Assembly: GCA_964611755.1 (NCBI GenBank)
Contig: CAZTBB010000005.1
Span: 1 to 64,000 of the forward strand
Source of the DNA: CAZTBB01 sp964611755
GTDB taxonomy: Bacteria > Pseudomonadota > Alphaproteobacteria > Micavibrionales > Micavibrionaceae
Reading direction: 5' to 3'
DNA length: 64,000 nt
The position numbers and the translations under genes were made by a program. Of this stretch, positions 17,336-27,011 are shown in pieces. Below the pieces are notes generated by a model that saw only the letters and a list, made by a program, of their open reading frames with translations, did no database searches and had not been told where the DNA came from. Each line of letters begins with the position of its first letter. Within the stretch, counting starts at the first letter, position 1.

Positions 17336-19213
17336 ATGAGTGACTTGAGTTTTCCAGAGGCTGCGGCTCTTATTCCGCAGGCGAGTTCCCTTCGATTGCG
17401 CGGTGATGGTGACGACCTTAGCGAGCATCACACCCCCAGCGAAGAAAGAAACCAAGCCTATCCATTTGCAATGCATCACTTGATGCGCCACCGTAACTTC
17501 AGCAATTATATTTATTTGGGTGATGTATGGGTGCCCCGTGATATGAAACGCGGTGATATTGTGCGTTGTAACCTGCCAACAGATTATGACCGCGATGGCG
17601 ATGTCACCCTTTATCCCAGAAATTGCGTCTTTTTAGGCTGGGAAGTTGATCCGGAAACAATGGAGCCCGTGGCGGCGCGCATGGCTCGCCTGACCTATAA
17701 TACAATCAATCATGATGAAGAATATGAGCCCCGTTATGAACCAATGATGTTGGACCATAAACGCCGCATGGTTGGTGGAATAAACAAACCGGCTTTGCTG
17801 AGAACAGGAAGCCCTGTTGACCTTGTCCCGCTCAGCTCGATTTACTGGGGGCATTTTATTGACCGTACCGGTTTCTACAAGAAAGAGTATTTAAAAGGCC
17901 AGCCACCCAAGTATCCAGCCAGCCTTGAGCAGGAACTGGCAAAAGGATACGAGCTGTCGCGTAAAGGAATGAATCCTCGCAATTATGCCAGAATGGATTA
18001 CGCCAAAACCATTTTAATGCCGAGCATTGATCCTGATTTTTGCGGGTCTGATTATGCGATGGCATTGGATGAGAAATTCAGCGAAGATTTTTATGCTTTG
18101 GATGAGTATACCCGTCAGGAAATTACCGAAGAGCTCGGCTTTTTAATGATGGATCACATGGACCGCCGTAAAGAGCAGATTGGATTCTTCAAGGGTGAAA
18201 AGAAAGCGCGCAATAAATTCAGGCGCGCAAATGAGCGCCAAATGCGCCAAATCATCTCTGATATGAAACGCAAAAGCAATTCCCTGCGCGATGAGGATAT
18301 CAAGCGCATCATGGAGATTGCCAAACAGGATATGGATGCCATTGATGCCGATGCGGCCTCGCGCATGGCCGATAACCTCCGCCCCGAGCATGCAGTCGAA
18401 GACCCAAGCAGAGATAAGCGCTTGGAAGATATTCCGACTTTGGATGAAATTATCCAAAGGGCACATGAAAAGTTTAATGAAGAAAATGATCTGGGGGCGC
18501 AGTTCAAAAAAGCTGTTGATGGGCAGGTGATTAAAGAATCCTCGATAGAGGATTTGGTCAATCTAGGGATTGGCGGTTTGATGCGCGAGCCTGATATCGC
18601 CTTACCGGAACATCTTTGGAAGGGGCGTTACATGATGCTCCGTATTCCAAGCTTGCTGGATAGTGAAGAGATGGATGATATGACCAACCGCCCGGCGGCG
18701 TTGTGGCGGGCTTGGGTGCGCCCCGATGAAAACGGTGAGCTGAAAATTTCGCATATGATGTTTATGCCGTGTACACGCACGCAGGCGAAGGGTTTTGGTT
18801 ATAAAATGAAAACCAAGCCGTTGGATACAACGGTGAAAACGCCGACCTATGTGATCGCAGAAAGACCGGTCATCGTTGAAGTCAATGCCATGAATTTCCA
18901 ACCAAACCAGCCGCACTTAGGGACGTTCTATGAGTTGATGCCTAATCAAGTGGCCGATTTGGAAAAGAAGGTGCAATTGGCTCAGGAATTTGGAGCCTAT
19001 GATTATTGGGGTGAATTAACGCCCGATAACCTTCCGGAAGATTGTTTGGAAATTCAATTGCCCGAACCGCCAAATGAGAAGATGAGACAGAAGCTTGTCA
19101 ATTGGGGTGCTGCTCGTTTTGTTGGAGGGAATAAGCCTGCTGAAAAACGTAAGATGGGTTATAAACCTCCAAAGATTAGAAAGGCTCAATTGAGACATTT
19201 TGAAAAACCATAA
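17336..19213 (+). CDS. 625-aa cytosolic protein of unknown function, possibly with two MazF/PemK-like barrels
   Basis: The start has a good TAAGGA Shine-Dalgarno sequence. There is no signal peptide or membrane segment. Residues about 58-122 contain RGDIVRC (72-78) and YPRNCVFLGW (93-102). Residues about 425-520 contain KGRYMMLRIPS and RPAALWRAWV (452-461) followed by ISHMMFMPCT. Both blocks follow the order seen in MazF/PemK-fold proteins: GD-hydrophobic strand, RP-hydrophobic strand, then a T-ending strand. Between them lies a highly charged helical region (about 250-400) rich in Arg, Lys, Glu and Asp. The C-terminus is basic. No antitoxin-like gene is adjacent. The barrel comparison is inference; the family is not recognised. 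Confidence 0.7.
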   Translation: MSDLSFPEAAALIPQASSLRLRGDGDDLSEHHTPSEERNQAYPFAMHHLMRHRNFSNYIYLGDVWVPRDMKRGDIVRCNLPTDYDRDGDVTLYPRNCVFLGWEVDPETMEPVAARMARLTYNTINHDEEYEPRYEPMMLDHKRRMVGGINKPALLRTGSPVDLVPLSSIYWGHFIDRTGFYKKEYLKGQPPKYPASLEQELAKGYELSRKGMNPRNYARMDYAKTILMPSIDPDFCGSDYAMALDEKFSEDFYALDEYTRQEITEELGFLMMDHMDRRKEQIGFFKGEKKARNKFRRANERQMRQIISDMKRKSNSLRDEDIKRIMEIAKQDMDAIDADAASRMADNLRPEHAVEDPSRDKRLEDIPTLDEIIQRAHEKFNEENDLGAQFKKAVDGQVIKESSIEDLVNLGIGGLMREPDIALPEHLWKGRYMMLRIPSLLDSEEMDDMTNRPAALWRAWVRPDENGELKISHMMFMPCTRTQAKGFGYKMKTKPLDTTVKTPTYVIAERPVIVEVNAMNFQPNQPHLGTFYELMPNQVADLEKKVQLAQEFGAYDYWGELTPDNLPEDCLEIQLPEPPNEKMRQKLVNWGAARFVGGNKPAEKRKMGYKPPKIRKAQLRHFEKP

Positions 19214-19316
19214 ACGCCTCAACCATGAGATTTTAAAATATTTCTTCCCTTTTCTGTGATAAAACGATAGGAAACTCACCAAGGGTTTCAACTAAGATCA
19301 CGGAAGAGCACAGACC

Positions 19317-21134
19317 ATGACAAATAATATCCGCAATATCGCGATTATCGCGCACGTTGACCACGGCAAAACCACATTAATTGATTCATTGATGAAGCAA
19401 AGCGGCATGTTCCGTGATAACCAACATGTGGATGAGCGTTTGATGGATTCCGGCGATCTGGAAAAAGAACGCGGCATTACAATTTTGGCCAAGCCAACAT
19501 CGATTATGTGGGGTGATACTCGCATCAATATTATTGATACGCCGGGACATGCCGATTTTGGCGGTGAGGTTGAGCGCGTCTTGCATATGGCCGATGGGGT
19601 GATTTTGCTGACCGATGCGGCGGAAGGGCCGATGCCGCAAACGAAGTTTGTTCTGGGCAAGGCGTTGGCGCAGGGCCTCCGTCCGATTGTGATTATTAAC
19701 AAAATTGATCGCGCCGATGGTCGCCCCGAAGAGGTGGTGGATGAGGTCTTTGATTTATTTGTCTCGCTGGATGCCAATGATGAGCAACTCGACTTTCCTA
19801 TTTTGTATGCCTCGGGGCGTGATGGATGGTGTGTGAAGGATTTGGATAATGATCCGCGTGAGAATTTGCACCCTTTGCTTGATCTTGTGCTGGATCATGT
19901 GCCGGTTCCCAATGTACAAGAGGGCAAGCCATTTGCAATGCTGGCGACTTTGCTGGACTCAGATCCATTCTTGGGACGCTGCCTGACAGGGCGTGTGCTG
20001 CACGGATCGGCCAAAGTGAATGACACAGTGAAAGCCATTAATCTGGAGGGTAAGCAGGTTGAGGCAGGGCGTCTTACAAAACTTTTGATGTTTGATGGCA
20101 CAGAGCGCGTACCGGTCAATGAGGTGCATGCGGGTGACATTATCTGTATTGCGGGACTGACGAAAACATCTGTGGCGGATACGATTTGTGATCCGAGCGT
20201 AGAAGAGCCATTACAATCCACCCCGATTGATCCGCCGACCATGTCGGTGACAATCAGCGTAAATGACTCACCCTTTGCCGGTAAGGAAGGCAAGAAGGTC
20301 ACGTCTACTGTGATCCGTGAGCGTTTGTTAGCCGAAGCCGAAACCAATGTCGCGATTACATTCCAGGAAAGTGCGGATAAAGACTCATTCGAAATTGGTG
20401 GCCGCGGTGAACTCCAGCTCGGCGTTTTGATCGAGACAATGCGCCGCGAGGGTTTCGAGTTGACGGTTTCGCGCCCACAAGTGGTATTGCGCGAAGAGGG
20501 CGGTCAGACCATGGAGCCGATCGAAGAGGTCATTATCGATGTGGATGAGGAATATTCGAGCACGGTTGTGGATTCCATGAATAAACGCAAAGCTGAAATG
20601 ACCGATATGCGCTCGAGCGGGGCCGGTAAAACGCGTATTACATTTTTGGCACCATCACGCGGTTTGATCGGATACCAAAGCCGTTTCTTGACCCAAACAC
20701 GCGGGACAGGCGTTATGAACCGCCTGTTCCATTCTTACGCACCTTACAAAGGCGATGTCCCGCAACGCCGTAATGGAGCATTGATTTCCAATGATACAGG
20801 TGCAGCTGTGGCCTATGCGATCTTTAACCTCCAAGAGCGCGGTGTGATGTTTATTGAGCACCAAACCCCTGTCTATGAAGGGATGATTGTCGGGGAAAAT
20901 AGCCGAGACAATGATTTGGAAGTGAATGTTCTGAAGGGTAAGAAGCTCACCAATGTGCGTGCATCCGGCTCAGATGATGCGGTAAACCTTACGCCGCCAC
21001 GTAAAATGAGCCTTGAAGACATGATGGCCTATATCAATGATGATGAGCTTTTGGAAGTGACGCCAACGTCGCTGCGCTTGCGCAAGAAATATCTCTGCCC
21101 GCATGAGCGCAAGAAAATGAGCCGTGCATCATAG
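19317..21134 (+). CDS. typA: Translational GTPase TypA/BipA
   Basis: The 605-aa protein is a ribosome-associated GTPase of the EF-G group. It shows G1 AHVDHGKTT, the switch I region ERGITI, G3 DTPGHADFGGEVER and G4 NKIDR. Domains II, III and V follow, then the TypA-specific C-terminal domain with PPRKMSLEDMMAYI. It is linked to ribosome assembly and stress growth. A GGAAG Shine-Dalgarno sequence supports the start. It is followed by a strong terminator. Confidence 0.97.
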   Translation: MTNNIRNIAIIAHVDHGKTTLIDSLMKQSGMFRDNQHVDERLMDSGDLEKERGITILAKPTSIMWGDTRINIIDTPGHADFGGEVERVLHMADGVILLTDAAEGPMPQTKFVLGKALAQGLRPIVIINKIDRADGRPEEVVDEVFDLFVSLDANDEQLDFPILYASGRDGWCVKDLDNDPRENLHPLLDLVLDHVPVPNVQEGKPFAMLATLLDSDPFLGRCLTGRVLHGSAKVNDTVKAINLEGKQVEAGRLTKLLMFDGTERVPVNEVHAGDIICIAGLTKTSVADTICDPSVEEPLQSTPIDPPTMSVTISVNDSPFAGKEGKKVTSTVIRERLLAEAETNVAITFQESADKDSFEIGGRGELQLGVLIETMRREGFELTVSRPQVVLREEGGQTMEPIEEVIIDVDEEYSSTVVDSMNKRKAEMTDMRSSGAGKTRITFLAPSRGLIGYQSRFLTQTRGTGVMNRLFHSYAPYKGDVPQRRNGALISNDTGAAVAYAIFNLQERGVMFIEHQTPVYEGMIVGENSRDNDLEVNVLKGKKLTNVRASGSDDAVNLTPPRKMSLEDMMAYINDDELLEVTPTSLRLRKKYLCPHERKKMSRAS

Positions 21135-21152
21135 ATAAATCGATGGCATTAA

Positions 21153-21180
21153 AAAAGCCGGCTTGCGAAGGCCGGCTTTT
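21153..21180. terminator. Bidirectional rho-independent terminator between typA and actP
   Basis: A 10-bp perfect stem (AAAAGCCGGC with GCCGGCTTTT) and an 8-base loop, with A and T tracts on both flanks. It separates the convergent typA and actP genes and can serve both. Confidence 0.92.
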
Positions 21181-21205
21181 CTTTATCAGATATGTTTCAT
21201 TCACA

Positions 21206-22780
21206 TTAATGTGAGGCAGCCTTCTCCGCACCGACGCCCGTTTGAGAGCGTACACGCTGAAGTTCAAAGGCTTTATGCTCTTTCTTTGCCTCGGCTGAAT
21301 TATCTGTGATCGAGAAGAACCAGATACCGATAAAGGCTGTCAGAATAGAGAACAGAGCCGGATATTTATACGGGAAGATCGCCTGATCATTGCCAAGAAT
21401 ATCTACCCAGACGATTGGCCCTAAAATCACAAGCACAATTGCCGTGAGCAGACCCATCGAACCACCAATTACCGCACCGCGTGTGGTAAGCTTCTTCCAA
21501 TACATGGATAGCAGCAAGATCGGGAAGTTCGCACTGGCGGCAATTGCAAAGGCAAGACCAACCATGAAGGCCACATTTTGCTTCTCGAACAAAATCCCAA
21601 GCACGATTGCAGTCAGGCCAAGCCCAATGGTCGCCATACGAGAGATTTTAAGCTCTTGCTTTTCATCGGGCTTACCCTTCATCACAACATTGGCATAGAG
21701 ATCATGCGAGATAGCAGAGGCTCCCGCCAATGTCAGGCCAGCCACCACAGCCAAAATTGTGGCAAAAGCAACAGCCGAGATGAAGCCAAGCAATATATCA
21801 CCACCCAGCACAGCCGAGAGCTGCACCGCGGCCATGTTGTTTCCGCCAATCAGCTTGCCACTTTCATCCAGAAAATCCGGGTTTTGCAGCAAGAAGGCAA
21901 TCGCACCAAAGCCGATAATAAAGGTCAGGATATAGAAATATCCGATAAAGCCTGTGGCATAAAACACAGAGCGGTGGGCTTGTTTTGCATCCGGTACGGT
22001 AAAGAAGCGCATCAGAATATGCGGCAGACCGGCCGTACCAAACATCAATGCAAGGCCAAGAGAGATCGCAGAGATCGGATCGGAGACCAACCCACCCGGC
22101 GCCATAATGGCCTCACCCTTATCATGTTTTTCAATCGCGGCATCAAAGAGACCTTCGATGCTAAAATCAAAATGATAGAGGACAAGGATCGCAAGAACCG
22201 TTGCACCGAATAGAAGCAAACAGGCCTTAATAATTTGTACCCATGTGGTGGCAATCATACCGCCAAAAGTCACATAAATCATCATCAGTACGCCGACAAT
22301 AATAACGGCATAGCTATAATCCAATCCAAAAAGCACCTGAATTAATTTGCCTGAGCCGACCATTTGCGCGATCAAATACAGCGCAACCGTTGCCAGCGAG
22401 CCAAGGGCCGCCAGAATACGTGTTGGCGTTTGCTGCAGGCGGTAGGATGCCACATCGGCAAAGGTATATTTCCCGAGGTTACGCAGAGGTTCGGCAATCA
22501 AAAGCAAAATGATCGGCCAGCCAACCAGGAAACCGATGGAGTAGATTAACCCATCATAGCCGGCGGCAAAAACAAGACCGGAAATCCCCAAAAATGAGGC
22601 GGCCGACATGTAATCACCGGCAATGGCCAGGCCATTTTGAAAGCCTGTGATGTTGCCTCCGGCAGAATAAAAATTCTTTGTGCCCGTCATTTTCTTGGCA
22701 GCAAAATACGTAATGCCAAGTGTAAACAGGACAAATAAAGAGAACATAGATACGGCAAGAATATTGATATCTCCACTCAT
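21206..22780 (-). CDS. actP: Cation/acetate symporter ActP (sodium:solute symporter family)
   Basis: The 524-aa protein has about 13 membrane helices. It carries typical SSS-family segments: [27 protein letters not shown] N-terminus, [22 protein letters not shown] and [17 protein letters not shown]. ActP imports acetate and related short monocarboxylates. Its ATG overlaps the yjcH stop codon by 4 bp, the usual yjcH-actP pairing. The acetyl-CoA synthetase gene often linked to this pair is not here. Confidence 0.93.
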   Translation of the reverse strand: MSGDINILAVSMFSLFVLFTLGITYFAAKKMTGTKNFYSAGGNITGFQNGLAIAGDYMSAASFLGISGLVFAAGYDGLIYSIGFLVGWPIILLLIAEPLRNLGKYTFADVASYRLQQTPTRILAALGSLATVALYLIAQMVGSGKLIQVLFGLDYSYAVIIVGVLMMIYVTFGGMIATTWVQIIKACLLLFGATVLAILVLYHFDFSIEGLFDAAIEKHDKGEAIMAPGGLVSDPISAISLGLALMFGTAGLPHILMRFFTVPDAKQAHRSVFYATGFIGYFYILTFIIGFGAIAFLLQNPDFLDESGKLIGGNNMAAVQLSAVLGGDILLGFISAVAFATILAVVAGLTLAGASAISHDLYANVVMKGKPDEKQELKISRMATIGLGLTAIVLGILFEKQNVAFMVGLAFAIAASANFPILLLSMYWKKLTTRGAVIGGSMGLLTAIVLVILGPIVWVDILGNDQAIFPYKYPALFSILTAFIGIWFFSITDNSAEAKKEHKAFELQRVRSQTGVGAEKAASH

Positions 22781-23091
22781 GATAGGTCCTCCACTTTTTT
22801 ATGCAGCTCTTCGGTCAGAGGCTCCAAAATTGTATTGGCCTTATGGGTATAATACCCGGTCAGCGCAAAGCTGAAGAAAATCATGCCCAGACCGAAGACA
22901 ATGCCATAGGTTGTATGGCCATCTCCCACTTTTTGAGCGAAAAATTCCGGTGCAAAGGCAATGACCAAAATGTATGAAAAATAGGCCAGCATCATTAATA
23001 TAGTGAGCGGCCAAATTGTTTTAGAGCGTTTGGAGACAAGATTTTTATACTCATCAGTCTCGCAAATTGCTTTGAGAGTTTTTTTTGCCAT
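22777..23091 (-). CDS. yjcH: DUF485 membrane protein YjcH
   Basis: The 104-aa protein has two membrane helices (about residues 27-50 and 62-85). It matches DUF485 proteins, which almost always precede actP, as here. Its role is probably accessory to the symporter. It is the first gene of the yjcH-actP operon; the promoter should lie in 23092-23242. Confidence 0.9.
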   Translation of the reverse strand: MAKKTLKAICETDEYKNLVSKRSKTIWPLTILMMLAYFSYILVIAFAPEFFAQKVGDGHTTYGIVFGLGMIFFSFALTGYYTHKANTILEPLTEELHKKVEDLS

Positions 23092-23242
23092 GGCTTAGTT
23101 TCCCCCTTAGACATGGTTATGTTGAGCGTTTAATAGCAGGTATAATTACTTGCGATTCTTCATTATACCATTTTTCAAATTTACGCGGCAGGGCGGCTTA
23201 TGCTGCAACACAAAATTAATTTTATTATGGTTTTTTAAACGC

Positions 23243-25093
23243 CTACTCAGCGCCGCTTTTCATGTCTTCGAGCTCAAGCCAGCGCGTTTCATAACGCTCA
23301 AGTTTCGCGTGTGCTTCGGCTAATTTTTGGGTGGTTTCATGAAATCCATCCGGATCATTTTGATAAAATGCCTGATCGCTGAGCTGCTCGGAATATTCCC
23401 TTACGCGCGTTTCCGCATCCGCAATTTTATCGGGCAGCATCTTCAATTCCCGCTCTAATTTATAGCTGAGCTTTTGAGGTTTTTGTTTTGGTGTACTCTG
23501 CTCAGCATTTGTCGGGCACGGTTTGGAGGTTTCTTTTTCTTTGTTTTGTTTTGGGGGCTTTGCTGTCTGGTTTTTCTTGTCCAGATAATCGCTATAACCG
23601 CCAATGTTGATGTCGATTTTGGCATCGCCTTCAAACGCCAGAATTTTTGTCACGGTCTGATCGAGGAAGTCACGATCATGTGAGACGATGATCAATGTGC
23701 CCTGATATTGGATCAAAATTTCTTCGAGCATATCGAGCGTATCCATATCCAGATCATTGGTTGGTTCATCCAGGATCAGGCAGGTTTTTGGATTGGCCAA
23801 AATCTTGGCCAGCATCAAGCGGTTTTTCTGCCCCCCTGAGAGTTGTGAGACTTTGTCTTGTGCGCGCGATGGATCAAACATGAAGTCTTTAAGATAGCCG
23901 CAAACATGGCGCTGCTTGCCCATGACATCAATGTAATCACCGCCCGATGGCGAGAGTGTTTTCTTGAGCGTATCTGTGGGATCAAGATCGCTGCGTTTTT
24001 GATCAAAATAAGAAAACTCCAATTCTTTTCGGGTTTTTACGCGGCCGGAATCAGGCTCTAGTTCGCCAATCAACATTTTGAGGAAACTTGTTTTTCCCGA
24101 CCCATTCTTGCCGAGAATACCAATGCGATCACCGCGTTTGATGCGCAGGTTGAATTTATCCAAAATTTTGATGGTCTTGCCATCCTCCTCAAAAGATTTG
24201 GTCGTGTTGTAAAACTCGGCCACGACTTTGGAGGTCACTTCAATATTATCGATTGGCTTTAAATCAATCTTCTGCGTGGCACGCCGATAGGCGCTCTCAT
24301 CGGCCTTAAGCTGGTCGCGCATCTCGCGCATCTGTTCCAATCGTCGTACATTGCGCTTGCGACGCGCCTTTACTCCGCGGCTAGCCCACTCCACTTCTTG
24401 TTGAACAATGGTTTTACGGTTTTTAAGCTCGCGCTCTTCTTGATCGAGCAACATTTCCGACCATTCATCAAAATATTTAAACCCGCGCGGGCTGACCTTT
24501 AATTGACCACGGTCGAGCCAGAAGACTTGATTGGTGATATTGGACAGGAATGTGCGGTCATGCGAGATACAGAGCAATGTACCGCGATATTGGTTGAGAT
24601 ACACCTCCAGCCATTCAATCGCCTCGAGATCCAAATGGTTTGTCGGCTCATCCAGTAGCAAGATATCCGGTTCCTCCACCAATGCGCGCGCAAGCCCGGC
24701 GCGGCGTAGCTGCCCTCCGGACAGCCGTGTCATCTGCGCATTGACATCCAAATGCAGGGCTTCGGCCACGATATCCACCTTATAAGAGTGCAGCTCGCGC
24801 TCGCCCTCATCAATTTCTTCAAAGATGTAATCAAAGACGCGCTGGCCGTCTTTTGGGGTGATATCCTGGCGCAAATATCCAATGGTGGTGCCCACTTCCT
24901 CCCAACGCTCTCCCGCATCCATATCTTGTGATCCCGTGATCACATTCATGAGCGTGGATTTACCCGCGCCATTCTTGCCCACCAAGGCAATGCGGGATTT
25001 GGCATGGATGTTAAATGATAAATTCTCAAATACAGGTGTTTCGCTGTATCTGACCATTGCATCTTTGACTGAGAGAAGAACCGGTTGTGCCAT
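23243..25093 (-). CDS. uup: ABC-F family ATPase, Uup-like
   Basis: It has two ABC domains without membrane helices: Walker A GKNGAGKST and GKNGSGKTS, signatures LSGGQLRR and LSGGQKNR, and Walker B LLLDEPTNHLD and LILDEPTNDLD. The C-terminal region has a Lys/Pro/Gln-rich linker and a coiled coil (about residues 545-620) typical of Uup, which binds DNA or ribosomes. ABC-F proteins act on ribosomes or nucleic acid rather than transport. I use MAQPVLLS at 25093; an ATG six codons earlier (25111) is possible. Confidence 0.93.
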   Translation of the reverse strand: MAQPVLLSVKDAMVRYSETPVFENLSFNIHAKSRIALVGKNGAGKSTLMNVITGSQDMDAGERWEEVGTTIGYLRQDITPKDGQRVFDYIFEEIDEGERELHSYKVDIVAEALHLDVNAQMTRLSGGQLRRAGLARALVEEPDILLLDEPTNHLDLEAIEWLEVYLNQYRGTLLCISHDRTFLSNITNQVFWLDRGQLKVSPRGFKYFDEWSEMLLDQEERELKNRKTIVQQEVEWASRGVKARRKRNVRRLEQMREMRDQLKADESAYRRATQKIDLKPIDNIEVTSKVVAEFYNTTKSFEEDGKTIKILDKFNLRIKRGDRIGILGKNGSGKTSFLKMLIGELEPDSGRVKTRKELEFSYFDQKRSDLDPTDTLKKTLSPSGGDYIDVMGKQRHVCGYLKDFMFDPSRAQDKVSQLSGGQKNRLMLAKILANPKTCLILDEPTNDLDMDTLDMLEEILIQYQGTLIIVSHDRDFLDQTVTKILAFEGDAKIDINIGGYSDYLDKKNQTAKPPKQNKEKETSKPCPTNAEQSTPKQKPQKLSYKLERELKMLPDKIADAETRVREYSEQLSDQAFYQNDPDGFHETTQKLAEAHAKLERYETRWLELEDMKSGAE

Positions 25094-25210
25094 GGCTTTT
25101 ATGTAGTGCATTGCGCGCTATAATCCAAGCCTTTTGCGTGATGAGGCACGTCTTTATGGTAAGCGCGCATGGATGGGTTTAAAAAAAATCACTTATCAGA
25201 CAGGAAATGC

Positions 25211-25239
25211 TTGATTTTTATATCTGAAATTGATTATAA
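25211..25239 (+). promoter_or_regulatory. Sigma-70-type promoter of tRNA-Glu
   Basis: TTGATT at 25211-25216, 17 bases, then TTATAA at 25234-25239. The tRNA begins 28 bases after the -10 box, so a short leader is expected. Confidence 0.7.
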
Positions 25240-25267
25240 AGCACTGTCTTATTCAAGGCATCTTTGC

Positions 25268-25343
25268 GTCCCGTTCGTCTAGAGGCCTAGGACACCGCCC
25301 TTTCACGGCGGCAACACGGGTTCGAATCCCGTACGGGACGCCA
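25268..25343 (+). tRNA. tRNA-Glu (anticodon TTC)
   Basis: The 76-nt cloverleaf has a 7-bp acceptor (GTCCCGT with ACGGGAC), a T loop GGTTCGAATCC, and an anticodon loop CTTTCAC with TTC at 25302-25304. The CCA end is encoded at 25341-25343. Confidence 0.97.
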
Positions 25344-25362
25344 ATATCTCTCAAACATAACT

Positions 25363-26094
25363 CTAGGGCTCTATCTCTTTGCCATCCCAGGCGAAGCATT
25401 TACCGCTGTCATTCGGCGTTCTTTTGTCGATCACGGAGATAAGCTGCGCGGCGGAATATGCAGGTGAGAATAACTGTCCGTCTTCGACATTGCTTTGAAA
25501 GGGTTTGGATAGGCCGCTATCAACCGTGCCGGGATGCAGGCCGATAATGATAGCATGTTTATAGCGTCGCCCCATTTCAATTGCCGCATTTTTAATCACC
25601 ATATTAAGCGCCGCCTTTGAGGCGCGATAGGCATACCAGCCACCGAGCCTGTTATCTGAAATACTGCCTACGCGCGCGGATAGTGCCGCGAAGACGGCGC
25701 GCTTGTCTTTATGAATAAGGGGCAGGAAATGTTTGGCTGCTAATGCTGGAAAAATAGTGTTGGCAGCAAATACCCGCTCAAAATTTTGAGCCGATAAATC
25801 GCGTAATGATTTTTCCGGCATAAGGTCATCATTATGTAACAGGCCGGTGGCCACAATAATCATGTCAACGGGGCCATCTAGGCTGACTTGCTGTGCAGCC
25901 AGTTCGATAGTTTGCTCATCATTATAATCAATAGGAGCGGTTTTGATGCGCGCATCATCAAATGTTGGGACATGCCGTGAAAATGCGTGAAGACTGGCTT
26001 GGGGGTGGTGGTCGGCAAGTTGGGTTGTAAATTCACGGCCAATGGCGCCTGCGCACCCAAATATAACAATATTCTTTATGGTTTCATCGCTCAT
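25363..26094 (-). CDS. Short-chain dehydrogenase/reductase (CsgA/C-factor-like)
   Basis: I start at MSDETIKN (26094). The upstream in-frame extension to 26187 would overlap the tRNA-Gly gene and is rejected. The 243-aa protein has the Rossmann glycine motif GCAGAIG, a catalytic Ser in ALSARVGS and a YRASK Tyr-Lys pair. The divergent N-terminal glycine motif and overall layout resemble the C-factor-like SDR group, whose substrates are mostly unknown. It sits between two tRNA genes. Confidence 0.88.
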   Translation of the reverse strand: MSDETIKNIVIFGCAGAIGREFTTQLADHHPQASLHAFSRHVPTFDDARIKTAPIDYNDEQTIELAAQQVSLDGPVDMIIVATGLLHNDDLMPEKSLRDLSAQNFERVFAANTIFPALAAKHFLPLIHKDKRAVFAALSARVGSISDNRLGGWYAYRASKAALNMVIKNAAIEMGRRYKHAIIIGLHPGTVDSGLSKPFQSNVEDGQLFSPAYSAAQLISVIDKRTPNDSGKCFAWDGKEIEP

Positions 26095-26157
26095 ATAAGT
26101 AAATTGGTTTAAGAGCGGGCGTATTTCAAGGTCTGTATGGATAGAGGAAGAGGAAAG

Positions 26158-26231
26158 TGGAGCGGGTGACCGGGATCGAACCGGCACTACTAGCTTGGAA
26201 GGCTAGGGCTCTACCATTGAGCTACACCCGC
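26158..26231 (-). tRNA. tRNA-Gly (anticodon TCC)
   Basis: The 74-nt minus-strand cloverleaf has acceptor GCGGGTG with CACCCGC, T loop GGTTCGATCCC, and anticodon loop CTTCCAA (TCC). The CCA end is encoded. It lies 27 bases after the deacetylase stop, so it may be cotranscribed or use a promoter inside that gene. Confidence 0.96.
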
Positions 26232-26258
26232 AAAGGCTTAGATGATTTGAACCTTTTA

Positions 26259-27011
26259 TCACTCGGAAAGTGTGAAATCAAGAAATTCAAAGCCCTGATC
26301 ATAAAAATAATCAATGAAGCCGCATACATCATCCATAATGTCGCCTTGGTCATGGCATAAAAGATGGTGCGGATAGGCATCCGACCATAGCAAGGGATCG
26401 GCTTTTGCTTTACCGATAAGATCATCAAGAGTTTGACAGGGTTGTTTGCCTTTATGGCGATCGGCCAGCATCCAATCCGATGATGAATATGTCAGCAGGC
26501 AATCACGCGCATCTGAAATTATAGGATGTTGGTAGAGCGGATGTCCTGCCATATCAAACGGTTGATAAAAGCCATTGTCTTGCAGATAAGCCTGAATGTT
26601 TTGGACAGGATCATTCTGCGGAATATCTGCATCACGTCCTTGTTTAATAATCTCGGAATAGCGGCGCTCCAATCGGTCGCCATCGCCGCGATCAATATAG
26701 GGGAAGCGATAAAATTTCCCGGGGCGCGTCGTGCCGGCAAGGGCATAGGCCTTTTCAATCAGGTTTTCGGCGCGTTCAAAATCATTTCGCCACTCTTCAA
26801 AGCTGAGATCACCGGCAGGAATATGCGCGTAGGAATGATTACCGATCATAAACCCATTCTCGATTGTGTGTATGGCTAGATCCATATTCTTATCCATCTG
26901 ATCGCCGCGATGAAAAAACAAGGCAGGGATAGAGCGCTCTTTTAAAAAAGAGAGCAAATCGTCATGACGCTCTGATGGGCCGTCATCTATTGTGAGGTAA
27001 GTTTTTGGCAC
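26259..27011 (-). CDS. Polysaccharide deacetylase family protein (NodB-like)
   Basis: The 250-aa protein starts with GTG. It carries the NodB motifs: TIDDGPS (catalytic Asp and metal Asp), GNHSYAH (metal His pair) and RFPYIDRGDGD. The family removes N- or O-acetyl groups from glycans such as peptidoglycan or chitin oligomers. There is no signal peptide, so a cytosolic substrate or a missed export route is likely. It overlaps the glk gene by 25 bp on the same strand. Confidence 0.85.
   Translation of the reverse strand: MPKTYLTIDDGPSERHDDLLSFLKERSIPALFFHRGDQMDKNMDLAIHTIENGFMIGNHSYAHIPAGDLSFEEWRNDFERAENLIEKAYALAGTTRPGKFYRFPYIDRGDGDRLERRYSEIIKQGRDADIPQNDPVQNIQAYLQDNGFYQPFDMAGHPLYQHPIISDARDCLLTYSSSDWMLADRHKGKQPCQTLDDLIGKAKADPLLWSDAYPHHLLCHDQGDIMDDVCGFIDYFYDQGFEFLDFTLSE

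Noticed and set aside
26095..26187. Longer start for the SDR gene.
   Set aside because: It would run through the tRNA-Gly 3' end, and the residues do not resemble the family.
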